A stretch of DNA of 64,000 nucleotides from Clostridium sp. Marseille-P299 (GCF_900078195.1 NZ_FJVE01000005.1:325001-389000), one strand, 5' to 3'; numbered from the stretch's first letter, positions 17,099 to 27,144 are shown. Numbers and translations: made by a program. Notes: generated by a model not told the origin, from the letters alone.

Positions 17099-17824
17099 TT
17101 ATGATTGATTCATCAATTCCATATACAATTGTTCTAATGGTATCTTGCCCGTTTGACGGTTTACTGCCTCTTTCATAGTTCCATTATATATGCTTCTTCC
17201 ATCTTTTAATACCAAAATACGATCACAAATTGATTCAATTTCATCCATATGATGCCCAACAAATATAACAGAAGTTCCATTCCTTTTTAATTCAAGGATT
17301 GCTTTTAAGATTTGTTTTCTTGATCTAATATCAATGCCAACCGTAGGCTCATCAAATATAACTAATTTAGGCTGATGCAACAAAGCTGCTATAATATTTA
17401 ATTTACGTTTCATCCCGCCTGAATATTCTTTTACCTTTTTATTTAGTAAACTTGCAGAAAAACCTACCATGTCACTAAGTATGGCTAATCTTTGGTGTAT
17501 TAATTTATCACTTACATGATAGGCTCTTCCCCAAAATAATATATTATCATAACCAGTTAAAGATTCATAAAGTGCAATATCTTGTGGAACATATCCAAGA
17601 GATTGCCTAATAACCTTTGGATGTTTCACAATATCCTTGCCTTCGAATAAAATGCTACCTTCCTCTGGTTTTATTAAAGTAGCAATCATGGACAAAGTCG
17701 TTGATTTTCCGGCACCATTCTCACCAATTATCCCAAAGACTTCGCCCTTATCTATGCAAAAGGAAAGATCTTTCACAGCTATAACCTTTTTATAATGTTT
17801 ACTCACATGTATTAGTTCAAGCAT
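17099..17824 (-). CDS. ABC transporter ATP-binding protein (ABC-2 type), no permease adjacent
   Basis: This 241-residue ATPase has Walker A GENGAGKST (34-42), Q-loop YVPQDIALY, signature YSGGMKRKL, Walker B LVIFDEP and switch His in VGHHMDEIE. It resembles ATPases of ABC-2 type exporters (drug, natA-like). No membrane subunit gene is next to it, and the only close partner is the downstream TPR/P-loop gene. AAAAGGAGAG precedes the ATG. Either a permease lies elsewhere or the ATPase works with its odd neighbour; sequence alone does not decide. Confidence 0.88.
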   Translation of the reverse strand: MLELIHVSKHYKKVIAVKDLSFCIDKGEVFGIIGENGAGKSTTLSMIATLIKPEEGSILFEGKDIVKHPKVIRQSLGYVPQDIALYESLTGYDNILFWGRAYHVSDKLIHQRLAILSDMVGFSASLLNKKVKEYSGGMKRKLNIIAALLHQPKLVIFDEPTVGIDIRSRKQILKAILELKRNGTSVIFVGHHMDEIESICDRILVLKDGRSIYNGTMKEAVNRQTGKIPLEQLYMELMNQS

Positions 17825-17903
17825 GAAATTCTCTCCTTTTTAGACATATTTTAAGAATATCTTATCATTAACGTTATTTTTAGACAAGTGTATTATTTAT
17901 AGA

Positions 17904-20900
17904 CTATTCAAACCAGTCCATACTGGTTTGTTCATACTGAATTGGTATATATTCAATCTCGTTGGCATCCACTCTACTTTGATAATCAACCACAACGGTT
18001 TGCTGTCTACCATCGATAATCTTTTGTCCAAGTACATAATTTACATCAAATCTACCTGTAATCGCTGGTGTCGTTCCTCTTGCTGGAACAATTAATTGAA
18101 CATGGTTGGTCTTTAATAATTCAAAAATTGGTTCCCAAATGTAAACGTCTTTTGCTGCACCAAACGGATTATCTATAAAAATTACCTTTAATAGTCCAGT
18201 GTTATCCATAGATGCACTGTTTATATTACTTATATAATTTATGATGGCAATTAAGAACTGAATATAAATTCCCTGGGACTGTCCTGTACTTCCAACGGCT
18301 TCTTCATAACGTAAATGCTTACTTTGTTCTTTGATACGTTCTCTTTTATAAAGAGTAAGTCTAATACTGTTCATGTCTGTAACAATAACAGAAAATAACT
18401 TCTTTAATGAAAGAGACATTTTAATAAATTTCAGTCTTTCCTCTGAGGTTTTGCATTCATCTGCATAGTGCACAATCTCATCAATATAATGGGACATCTT
18501 TTCTTGATAGAATTCCTCCTTAACATAAGGGATGCTAAGGTTTATCATACTAATTTGTTCCCCATCCAACATGATTTTTGAAAGTTTAGACAGGCGCTCA
18601 AGTTCAGTCTTAATATGAATACAGCGTTGTAAACATTGATTTTCAAAGTTTTCTTTCATCTGCTCCATATCTTCTATTCCACGCATAATCAATGTTTTTT
18701 CTAAGGCGATACATTCGTTTACTTCTTCTAAGTTTTTAAGTAATCTCACCGTATCTTCAACATTCTTTGGTATAGAAACACTGCTTCTAATCTCTTCAGC
18801 TAATCCTGTTGCATTCAATGCCATGAGTTCACTAATAATTGCGTCTTTACTTCTTGCAAACACCTCTTGCTTTGATTTTAGTGCAACCTGAAGTAAATCA
18901 TATGACTTAACTAATTCCTCGTTTCGTGAGCTAATGTCCTTTTCTTCTAATTCATAGAAATCATCCGTATTGTTTGGTACTTCGTTTAAGAGCGTGCTAT
19001 TCTTAAAAATACGCTCCATATCTTTTTTCATATCAAGTAACGCTTCAGATTCTTTTATTAACTGCTGTTGTTCGTCCTCCATGGTAGCTAAGCTATTTTG
19101 CAACTGTAAAATCTGATTTTTACTACGTTCAATAACATCCTTAGCCTTCATTTCATCTAAAATAACATCCGTTAATTCACCATACTTCTCTTGATAAGCA
19201 GATAAGGCTTGCCCAGTTTTTCCATCTAAGCGATTAAATTCCGCCTTTTTATCATCTAATATCTGAACCATGTGATCAATTTTCTCTTTTAATTCTCTTA
19301 CGCCAGATTTAAGGCTTAATAGCTCTTGATCACTTACTTGATATAACTTTCCTTCTTCTTGCAACTGACTTAATAGCGAAGTACTAACGCCTCGGTTGGA
19401 AATACTTTTTAAGCATCGATTCATACCGTTTACATAAGAATTCACTAAATGATTCTTATCCTCTAAGTCCGTATGCTCCGTTTCAAATGCAAGACATTTT
19501 CCATTTAAGCTAGTTAAAAGCTCATCATCTGTTAAATTAATGCCCTCATAGTTTCCTTCTACGTAATAGGACTGATATTTCTCTTCCCATACCGTATTTA
19601 ACTCTTTTAATGCTACTTGCTTACTCTCCATAAGCCCTTTGATTGACTGAAGATTATATGTAGCAGCGTTATATTCTTCTGCTAACAAATCGCGCTGTTT
19701 AACCAGATGATCTTTCTTCTTACTTTCTTCCTTCAGAATATTTTCTTGCTGTTCATTTTCCATATCAAATCGAAGAAGCTCTTTTAATACTTCGATATCC
19801 ATCTCTAGACGGCCCATCTCATCTTCTGTACTCTGTAATGCCTGCCTTGTCTGCTCTTTTTTATCGATACGTTGATTTAAATTCTCACGTATTTCTACTG
19901 CTCTTTTTTCAAGAATTTTTAGCTTTTGTTCCTTCTCAAAAACATCTTCTTGTAAACGTGCATACTTATCCGCATATTTTAAAATAAATTCTTGAACCTG
20001 TGCTTCATCTGTAAGATAAGTGCTCTCTTGTTCCAAAAGACGATTTTGAATCCGATTTGCTTCCTCAAGCTCTTTTTTCTTTGAAAGAATTTCTTTTTCT
20101 AAACGTTCTTCATCAAAAAAGATACTTTGATCTTTTGCCAACAAGCAGATGTATTCTGATTGCAATACTTCTTTACTATAAGTTAAAGCTCTTTCGTCAA
20201 TAAGTGGTAAGACTACATCAAAAGTTAATTTACTCATTAACGTTTCATCCGATTTTATCGCCTCATATCCCTCTTTAATGACTAAAGAATATGGAAGATA
20301 TGGATAACGTTTTAAAAGTTCCTTTTTCTCTTCTTCAGAACGTGTTAATAAATACTCTTCGCCAGTTCTTGCATACACTTGGTTATTAACTTTTATTTCT
20401 TCTTTAAAATCATCTAATATTTCACTATTTGATAAAAACGTCTTATCTTTAAGGCGCTTTAATTCTTCTTCCAATGTCTTAATACGAGTCTTATTTTCCT
20501 CAATATTACTAATATTGTTTTTATATCTTGCCTTTATTTCATTTCTTAAAGCAGCGTACTCACTTTTACCATAAACAATTCCAAGACCATGGATTCTTTT
20601 TTTAATTTCTTCATACTCTTTAAAAAATTCTTCTGCTTCTTGGCATACTTGTTTTAGGGCATGACTCTCATATTCATTTTTCGTTAATTCAACTTCTGCT
20701 TCGCTAAACTCTTTTTCGATTTCAATTAAAGAAGTTACTAATATTTTTCGATAATCTTTGCAGTTCTCAAGCTTTTTCTCATACTCTTTAATTTCATCAC
20801 TTACATTCTCAATCACAAGAAGACCTAAATTCGTTTTAAGTTTTGCTATATGCTCCGATAATTCAATGGCTTTTTCACTGGCTTGTTCAAATTTACTATC

Positions 20901-22331
20901 ACTGATTGCAAGTTCTTTTTCTACTAATCTTGTTTTAAAGTCAAGATCTTGTACCTGTTTTGAAGAAACTTCTATCTCATCTTTTACTTGCTTAATTTCT
21001 TCCTCTAATTTCTCTTGTTTCATTGAAAAACGTTCTTTTAAATGATAAGTTAAGAGGTGAATTTCATCAATTAGCCCAGTGCTTTTATTCTTAATCGCCG
21101 CAATTGCTTCTGAAATCTCATCACGCTTATTTTTTTCTTCTTGATACTCCAGATAATCATTAAAACTTTCCTTTATTTGAAGCTGCTCTAACATCAATGT
21201 ATGCTTGTTTTTTGCCTCTTTAAGCTCCTCTTCCATTTCATTTAACTGAATTAAAAGTTCACTTGCAGCGGATTTGTCCATATAATATTTTGCAGATTCA
21301 ATAGCTTTTGTTAAGGAAAATAATTTTTCTTTATAAGATACACTTTCTATTTTCTTTGTCTCAAGCTTTTCTGTCTTTAACTTATATAAATGTCCTATTT
21401 GGGCATATGTTCGAACTAAATCTTTCTCACAGTCAGCCAATTCTTCATAAGATTTTAGTATTCCTTCTACACGCTTTGAAAAATCTGAGATAATTTCAAT
21501 TTGCTTATCATAAGCTGAGATTTCTTCTTTCTTTTTGGATAGTTCAAGTAATCGGTCCTTAATATCAAGCAGTGTTTTTGACATCATATCTGCCGCTTCA
21601 TCATTTCCTGATTTTAAGCGGAAGGACTTTTCAATGATTTCCTCAATTAATAAATCTTCAACGACTTTTCTCGTGGTTTTGTAATTGTTCTCGAAATAGG
21701 TTCTAACATGCCCTTCGGTTTTATTAATCCCTCTAATAATCTCCCATTCACTCTCATAAAGCCCATATTGACTGATAAAGCTTTGATATTCTCCTTTTCG
21801 ATCAAATATCTTTACGATATACGAATTATCACGTTCTAACTCTTTTAAATATTTCCTAAGACCGCTATACGTAATTCTTTCTTTATCCTTTACTAAAGGA
21901 AGATTTCTAATATCATTTTCGTTATATTCTCGATAAAAAATACAGTAGTTAAAATATTCAATGGAGGCAGTTTCCTTGGATGGATTAACTTCTGCTGCAT
22001 TTGCAGTCGCTTTTCTTGCACAAAAACCAGTCGTCATGTATTTAAAACCATGGACAATATCTTTATTGTCTAGGTTCCACTCTACCAGTGAATGAATCGT
22101 TTGACTTCCCTCATTGGTTCGAAATAACTTCTCAATTGGCTGCTTGTCATCTAATGTACAGTTTGGTAACACCGTTTGTAACATTAATAACATAAGAACA
22201 CTTTTACCACCGCCATTTGCTAAATCATATAAGGTATTTTGACCAAATGGTTTCATTATAAAATCATCGTAAGCTTGTGTTCCAAAATTGTATTTTACAT
22301 TGTTTACTCGAATTCTATTAATATTCGGCAC
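17904..22331 (-). CDS. SMC/MukB-like ATPase, JetC (MksB) family
   Basis: This 1475-residue protein is the SMC-type motor of a MukBEF-like condensin. The Walker A (ANGGGKS, residues 38-44) is near the N-terminus; the C-terminal head has an ABC-signature-like GSTGQSQGIYIQ (from ~1348) and Walker B LKVIFIDNPFG (from ~1381). Between them lie two very long coiled-coil arms with a hinge-like region near 650-750. The start is taken as GTG at 22331, because AAAGGAGG lies 9 bases upstream and the frame further up lies inside the previous gene; the overlap with jetB is then 14 bases, a sign of translational coupling. In Wadjet/Mks systems this subunit loops DNA and feeds it to the JetD nuclease, for which no gene is found here. 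Confidence 0.85.
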   Translation of the reverse strand: MPNINRIRVNNVKYNFGTQAYDDFIMKPFGQNTLYDLANGGGKSVLMLLMLQTVLPNCTLDDKQPIEKLFRTNEGSQTIHSLVEWNLDNKDIVHGFKYMTTGFCARKATANAAEVNPSKETASIEYFNYCIFYREYNENDIRNLPLVKDKERITYSGLRKYLKELERDNSYIVKIFDRKGEYQSFISQYGLYESEWEIIRGINKTEGHVRTYFENNYKTTRKVVEDLLIEEIIEKSFRLKSGNDEAADMMSKTLLDIKDRLLELSKKKEEISAYDKQIEIISDFSKRVEGILKSYEELADCEKDLVRTYAQIGHLYKLKTEKLETKKIESVSYKEKLFSLTKAIESAKYYMDKSAASELLIQLNEMEEELKEAKNKHTLMLEQLQIKESFNDYLEYQEEKNKRDEISEAIAAIKNKSTGLIDEIHLLTYHLKERFSMKQEKLEEEIKQVKDEIEVSSKQVQDLDFKTRLVEKELAISDSKFEQASEKAIELSEHIAKLKTNLGLLVIENVSDEIKEYEKKLENCKDYRKILVTSLIEIEKEFSEAEVELTKNEYESHALKQVCQEAEEFFKEYEEIKKRIHGLGIVYGKSEYAALRNEIKARYKNNISNIEENKTRIKTLEEELKRLKDKTFLSNSEILDDFKEEIKVNNQVYARTGEEYLLTRSEEEKKELLKRYPYLPYSLVIKEGYEAIKSDETLMSKLTFDVVLPLIDERALTYSKEVLQSEYICLLAKDQSIFFDEERLEKEILSKKKELEEANRIQNRLLEQESTYLTDEAQVQEFILKYADKYARLQEDVFEKEQKLKILEKRAVEIRENLNQRIDKKEQTRQALQSTEDEMGRLEMDIEVLKELLRFDMENEQQENILKEESKKKDHLVKQRDLLAEEYNAATYNLQSIKGLMESKQVALKELNTVWEEKYQSYYVEGNYEGINLTDDELLTSLNGKCLAFETEHTDLEDKNHLVNSYVNGMNRCLKSISNRGVSTSLLSQLQEEGKLYQVSDQELLSLKSGVRELKEKIDHMVQILDDKKAEFNRLDGKTGQALSAYQEKYGELTDVILDEMKAKDVIERSKNQILQLQNSLATMEDEQQQLIKESEALLDMKKDMERIFKNSTLLNEVPNNTDDFYELEEKDISSRNEELVKSYDLLQVALKSKQEVFARSKDAIISELMALNATGLAEEIRSSVSIPKNVEDTVRLLKNLEEVNECIALEKTLIMRGIEDMEQMKENFENQCLQRCIHIKTELERLSKLSKIMLDGEQISMINLSIPYVKEEFYQEKMSHYIDEIVHYADECKTSEERLKFIKMSLSLKKLFSVIVTDMNSIRLTLYKRERIKEQSKHLRYEEAVGSTGQSQGIYIQFLIAIINYISNINSASMDNTGLLKVIFIDNPFGAAKDVYIWEPIFELLKTNHVQLIVPARGTTPAITGRFDVNYVLGQKIIDGRQQTVVVDYQSRVDANEIEYIPIQYEQTSMDWFE

Positions 22332-23049
22332 CGGTATTTTCCTCCTTTGCGAATTGCTCCATTTCAAACAAACGTCCACGCTCTTCTTCAAAATAATTCT
22401 TAATCAGTGCATGAAAACGGTTGGTTGGATAGTATCGCTCCTGCGCTTCTACCATTAGGGATTGAGAAAGCAAAAAGTTAAATGTTAGTTTTACAAAAGC
22501 TGCTTTAGATCCTCTTCCTGCACGTATCCCATTGGTATCTTCTTTACTCATTACAGGAAGTTCATCCCAAGTTAGAGCTAACATTTCAAAACTGCTTTCT
22601 TCAAGCTCATTTTTCACCATAATATTTAAATTCGAAATTATATTTTTTAAAGATGCATCCACAGAAGAAATTACATCTTCCAACTTTATATATTCTGCAA
22701 AAGTATAAGTAGCGGAATCGCTATAAAAATACGTCATGATATTATACATAATAAAATAACACAGATAAAGCTCTTTATTAAGGCGAAGGGAAAGCATTCG
22801 CTTTAATTCTTCATTGCTGTATCCAAACACTCGGTTATGATCCCCTGCTGTTACATACAAACTATAATTATAGTTATATATATTCAAATTCATCTTCTTT
22901 AGCATAAGATCAACCATATCATTTACTTCACTATTGGAATTATATGCTTCATAAAGACTTGCATTTTTTCCGGATTCTAAGCTGATTTCTTCACCAACAA
23001 TCAAAGCTGCAAATATGTCCATTGCCTTTTCAAGATTTTTGTTATTCAT
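22318..23049 (-). CDS. MukE-like condensin subunit, JetB (MksE) family
   Basis: This 243-residue protein lies between the kleisin-like and SMC-like genes, the position of MukE/MksE/JetB in such operons. It is helical with two winged-helix-like halves; a conserved-looking middle (VKLTFNFLLSQSLM) and a charged end (IKNYFEEERGRLFEM) fit the family. It has no signal peptide. It should bind the kleisin and DNA. AAAGGTTAAG precedes the ATG weakly, and the stop overlaps the GTG of the SMC gene. The family call rests mainly on gene order and size, with moderate sequence support. Confidence 0.75.
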   Translation of the reverse strand: MNNKNLEKAMDIFAALIVGEEISLESGKNASLYEAYNSNSEVNDMVDLMLKKMNLNIYNYNYSLYVTAGDHNRVFGYSNEELKRMLSLRLNKELYLCYFIMYNIMTYFYSDSATYTFAEYIKLEDVISSVDASLKNIISNLNIMVKNELEESSFEMLALTWDELPVMSKEDTNGIRAGRGSKAAFVKLTFNFLLSQSLMVEAQERYYPTNRFHALIKNYFEEERGRLFEMEQFAKEENTGAEY

Positions 23050-23096
23050 CGTTTCTTAACCTTTCTATGTTACTGCTAGGAGGTATTTTAACTTTC

Positions 23097-24689
23097 CTAT
23101 ATACGTATAAATCGAATATTCGATGTTGTAAAGCTTCCTGTATGTTCTTTTAATAAAACATTATGTGTTAATAGGTCCTCTTCTTTTAACATGCCTTCCG
23201 ATGTAAGGGATTCTTCCCCTGATAACTCCAAGCGGAATTTTAACTTCTTATACCTTGCATGTTTTGGTTCTAATAAAAACTTAGCTAGTATGCCTTCAAA
23301 AAATGTATCCTGATGCTCCTCAAGTTTTGATAAATCATACTCTTTTTTCTGGCATAGTTGAACAAGAAAAGAATAATAGTCGCTATTCTTAAAAATAACA
23401 TCAAAATACTTTACCTCTAATATGGCGTTAAATTGTTTTAAATCAAAACTCTCATTGCTTAACAACGTATCAAGTAATGTTTTTACAATACTTTGATAAT
23501 TGGATTCTAAGCGTTCTTCTTCTATTTCATCATCGTATCGATAGTTTTCCTCTAACTGTTCTCCAATTAACTGTCCTTTTTCCTCTGACTCCGTTTGCCC
23601 CAATAAAAGTTCATCTATGGATCCTATATAAAAGCTTTTATTTATTTTCGGCTTTAACAATGGCATCATCAGTGAGGATAAAAATTCTGTATTGTTTTTC
23701 TCTTTTGCTTTCTCTAAATATCCGCTAAAATCAAATGCATTTCTTAACCTTGAAAATTTGTATTTAGAAATAATTTCATCGGCTCTTTTTTGGAGTTCCG
23801 TACAATCACTTAACAATCTACCATGATTATCAATTGCCTTATTTATCTCCACTTCCAACTCATAAATTTCTCTATATGAGTTTTCGCGATTCACCGGATC
23901 TTGCTCTGTATTTGCCAATTGCTCTGTTTTTGCATAAGCTTGGTCAATCAACTGTTTATTCCTTAAAAATGCCTTTTGTTCCTCGTTAAACCACTGGATA
24001 CCCGTCTTATTAAACTCTTCAAGTGCCTTTACACCCTCAAAGACGTTGTTTCCTAAAATCTGTAATACCTCTTGCTTCCTAAGGCGTAATCGATTTACCT
24101 CTCCATTAATTCTTCGGATTACCTCAATTCCACCTCTAAAATTTTTCGTAGTTATCATTTTTTCAAGTAGCAGCTGCTCAATACTAATTCTACTTTCTTC
24201 TTTTACTTCCTTGGTTTCTAAGTAAAACTCAATGGCATCTGCTGTAATTGTATAAAGTACAGTTCCATTGCTTAATTTACTATCAATTAATTTCATTCTG
24301 GCAGTTTTTCTTTTCTTATCCGCTGGATCAAAATAGTCCATCACAAAAGGTTTTCCATCATTCTTTATCTTGTCGAACATATAGCCTATTAAATCCTTAT
24401 ATTCTTCCTCTGATAAAAAGAGATCAAAATCCCGTTGTAGCGCTTGCGTCATAAAAGATATTACTTCTGCATAAGAAACTTGGCGGTCATTAAAATTATT
24501 TTCTTCAATGAAATATCGTAACAACGCCATTGTTAAATATCCTAAATCAAGGAAGGCATATTTTCCTTCCTTGTAATAATTCATCGCAGAATCTTGCAAT
24601 CGAAAGAAGGGAATAAACTTCTTTAAGTTTTGCATACGATCGTTATGATTTTCTATAATATCCGTAATCATTGGAGAATTTTGAATCAT
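23097..24689 (-). CDS. MukF-like kleisin, JetA (MksF) family
   Basis: This 530-residue protein matches the Wadjet JetA (DUF5716-type) family in its N-terminal region: the FIPFFRLQDSAMNYYKEGKY stretch (FIPFFRLQDSAMNYY) and FLDLGYLTMALLRYF, a winged-helix entry. A central helical region and an acidic C-terminal part would bridge the two SMC heads. The start at 24689 is chosen over a GTG four codons upstream because GAGAGGAA lies directly before the ATG. It is the first gene of the three-gene condensin operon, 47 bases before jetB. It sits after a terminator that closes the upstream cNMP-domain gene. Confidence 0.82.
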   Translation of the reverse strand: MIQNSPMITDIIENHNDRMQNLKKFIPFFRLQDSAMNYYKEGKYAFLDLGYLTMALLRYFIEENNFNDRQVSYAEVISFMTQALQRDFDLFLSEEEYKDLIGYMFDKIKNDGKPFVMDYFDPADKKRKTARMKLIDSKLSNGTVLYTITADAIEFYLETKEVKEESRISIEQLLLEKMITTKNFRGGIEVIRRINGEVNRLRLRKQEVLQILGNNVFEGVKALEEFNKTGIQWFNEEQKAFLRNKQLIDQAYAKTEQLANTEQDPVNRENSYREIYELEVEINKAIDNHGRLLSDCTELQKRADEIISKYKFSRLRNAFDFSGYLEKAKEKNNTEFLSSLMMPLLKPKINKSFYIGSIDELLLGQTESEEKGQLIGEQLEENYRYDDEIEEERLESNYQSIVKTLLDTLLSNESFDLKQFNAILEVKYFDVIFKNSDYYSFLVQLCQKKEYDLSKLEEHQDTFFEGILAKFLLEPKHARYKKLKFRLELSGEESLTSEGMLKEEDLLTHNVLLKEHTGSFTTSNIRFIRI

Positions 24690-24744
24690 ATTTCCTCTCA
24701 CTAAGCCACCTAAGGTGCACTAAATTTAATAAAAGAAGCTGTTC

Positions 24745-24792
24745 AAGAAAATTAGAACTGTCGCATATGCACAATCTTGCGACAGTTCTAAA
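24745..24792 (-). terminator. Terminator between the cNMP-domain gene and the JetABC operon
   Basis: A perfect 14-bp stem (24752-24765 with 24778-24791; core AGAACTGTCGCA) with a 12-base loop is followed on the minus strand by TTTTCTTG. It lies 13 bases past the stop of the 779-residue gene, so most transcripts of that gene should end here. Confidence 0.85.
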
Positions 24793-24804
24793 ACTGATGT
24801 TTAC

Positions 24805-27144
24805 TTACAGTTCTTTGTAAAATTTCATTGTATCAATTAATTCTTGCGTTAACTCAATATTATCCTTTTGCAAAGCATGATATCGAAGTTCAAGCTCATG
24901 TATCTTTTTAAATTTATTACGATTATATCTTGCCATTGCCTCTTCAAACAACGGTTGCGTCCTAATTTTATCTCTTATTTGCTTTGAAAATGGACAATAA
25001 GTTGCAAGAAGTTCTCTTACATATTTATTTAATTTTAAGGCCCCCATGGCCTCTCCTTTTATCCATGCTTCATAGTCAGACGCAAATATTTCTCTAGAAT
25101 TGTTTCTATTTCTTTGAATTTGTGATTTTAACTTTTCCTTACGCTCTTCTGATAGCTCTGAATTCTTTTTATAAAACTGAATATAATCCATGTATTCAGA
25201 AGTTAAGGATTTCTCCTTAATGTTATTCCATGAGGTTCCTTGAATACTTCTACAAAGTTCCCAACGGAATCGCCCAACCATACGAATCATTACATCATCA
25301 AAATTGGATTCAAAAAAGCTTGGGAACATAAATCTTCCTTCACTATCTCTTTTCTTACCCGTGATTTCCTGCCACATAGATCCATTGGTACCAACGGTTG
25401 GGAATAGTATAATATCAGGAAATACTTCTTTTATGATATATTCACGTTCAATTCGTTTTTCCTTATCATAATACAAAACCTCACGACAAAAAGCAGAGTA
25501 ATCAATAGAGATTACTTTATTTAGTGCTTCTTCTACTCTTTGTTTTGTTAGATAGGAACGCTCTAGGCTATTTAAAAACATATCCTTATATAAAATTGGA
25601 ACAAATGTTGATAATTGACCATTTACAATTCTGTTATTATACAAGAACATATTTTTAATTTCAAACTTTAACTTTTCATTAAGATCAGTGCTCAATCGAC
25701 GCTCGTCTTCTTCTCGAATCTCACCACGTTTTTTTGCAATCCTAAGAGTTTCATTATAATCCAAATCAAATTCCGTTTTAGACGGCTCCTTTTTTCCTTC
25801 ATAGATTAAAGTGAGCCATTCTCTTATGCTATAGATATTAAAACGGGATTCCTCTTTTAAATCATCAATCTGGCATAGAGAAAGCAGTTGCTCCTCGGTT
25901 AACAAGCGCTCATCAATATATCCATAATTTAAAAATAGCTCCACTGCTTTAGGAATTGATGTTTTACCATAAGAAAGCAAGAAAATGTTCTCATATAGTT
26001 CATAAAACGTTTTTGAAATTTCTCGTTTTACTAAGCGCATCGTATCATCAATGGATAATCGGTCGCTTGCATTAATAAAATACTCTATATTGTTGGTAAA
26101 CGCCAACATTTCTTCTTGCTCTAATGTACTATATCTTAAAATCTTTTGTAAAGATCCCTCTAACTCTTTTAAATAATCGCTGCTATCAACCAACTTATTT
26201 TGCTTATTGTGGATGAGAACTTCATTCTCTCCACTAATAAGTGCATAATATAGTTGCTCCATCTTCTCACGATCAATCTGTAAACTACGTCCAACCTTTT
26301 CGGTGAAGATTTTATCTACCTTATTAATCTGATCGACGGTTTTATCGATTTCTTCCATAAGGAATTCATTTCTATTCCCTGCTTTATTTAACTTCATAGC
26401 CAATATAGCTTCATTTTTAAATAAGCTTTGCTCACCATCATTCATTAAAACATATACTGCATCTTCTATGTATTCCGCTAGTTCCATGCATTCATTCGTA
26501 GCTTCTGCTATTAATGTTGATATCTCTTCAATATGACTTGAAACCATGTAGTTTGTATATGAAAAATAGCTTTTTTGAATATCCACAGGAATTTTACTGC
26601 TCTCTAGGTAATACTGAAGCTTTTTATTATCTACACTATATTCTGATTCATACAAATAAAGTTCTTCTACCTGAGGCATTGTATTTGTTATAACGCCTGC
26701 TCCCTTACCAATTTCAATGTAATTCTTATAATGCGACTTTATAAATGTATATAAAGACATTGTTAAAGAAGACAAGCTTAGCTTAACTTCTATAATATTC
26801 TTTAGATAATTGCATAAAGAATAAACGATTAAACCGCCATAGTCTTTGTTTACCTCTAATATTTTATCTAAAATTTTTGCTCCTTCGTTTTCTAACCCCT
26901 CTACTGCAAACGTGTAAATAGCTAAATCATCAACAGCAATATAGTCATTTAAATACCGACCTAAATATATATCATTTATTCCAATAAAACATCCAGGAGT
27001 AAGAACAGTAAATACTCCTTTACTTCTTGCCATTACACGCCCCTTTAATATCATACAGATATTATCAATCGTACCATTCTGAGCAAATAGAGTTGTACCT
27101 TTCACTACTTGACTTACAGTACCCGGTTTTAATTCTATACTCAT
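24805..27144 (-). CDS. 779-residue protein with N-terminal cyclic-nucleotide-binding-like domain
   Basis: Residues 1-115 have the beta-roll of cyclic-nucleotide-binding domains (ILKGRVMARSKGVFTVLTPGCFIG followed by a loop; seen as LTPGCFIGINDIYL), but the Arg that binds the phosphate in CRP-type sites is not evident, so ligand binding is uncertain. Residues 115-500 are helical and charged with possible coiled coils. The last ~250 residues form a separate domain with a striking Trp/Arg-rich part (RMVGRFRWELCRSIQGTSWN). There is no helix-turn-helix, signal peptide or membrane segment. I do not recognise the C-terminal domain; it shows no Toprim signature that would make it a JetD equivalent. 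It lies directly upstream of the JetABC-like operon in the same direction but has its own terminator. Confidence 0.75.
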   Translation of the reverse strand: MSIELKPGTVSQVVKGTTLFAQNGTIDNICMILKGRVMARSKGVFTVLTPGCFIGINDIYLGRYLNDYIAVDDLAIYTFAVEGLENEGAKILDKILEVNKDYGGLIVYSLCNYLKNIIEVKLSLSSLTMSLYTFIKSHYKNYIEIGKGAGVITNTMPQVEELYLYESEYSVDNKKLQYYLESSKIPVDIQKSYFSYTNYMVSSHIEEISTLIAEATNECMELAEYIEDAVYVLMNDGEQSLFKNEAILAMKLNKAGNRNEFLMEEIDKTVDQINKVDKIFTEKVGRSLQIDREKMEQLYYALISGENEVLIHNKQNKLVDSSDYLKELEGSLQKILRYSTLEQEEMLAFTNNIEYFINASDRLSIDDTMRLVKREISKTFYELYENIFLLSYGKTSIPKAVELFLNYGYIDERLLTEEQLLSLCQIDDLKEESRFNIYSIREWLTLIYEGKKEPSKTEFDLDYNETLRIAKKRGEIREEDERRLSTDLNEKLKFEIKNMFLYNNRIVNGQLSTFVPILYKDMFLNSLERSYLTKQRVEEALNKVISIDYSAFCREVLYYDKEKRIEREYIIKEVFPDIILFPTVGTNGSMWQEITGKKRDSEGRFMFPSFFESNFDDVMIRMVGRFRWELCRSIQGTSWNNIKEKSLTSEYMDYIQFYKKNSELSEERKEKLKSQIQRNRNNSREIFASDYEAWIKGEAMGALKLNKYVRELLATYCPFSKQIRDKIRTQPLFEEAMARYNRNKFKKIHELELRYHALQKDNIELTQELIDTMKFYKEL

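Noticed and set aside
22332..22391. Longer start of the SMC-like gene
   Set aside because: The extra 20 codons lie inside jetB, are not family-like, and a GTG with AAAGGAGG fits the real start.
24805..27144. The 779-residue protein as a hidden JetD
   Set aside because: No Toprim-type acidic motifs were visible, the N-terminus is a cNMP-like domain, and gene order differs from known JetD genes.
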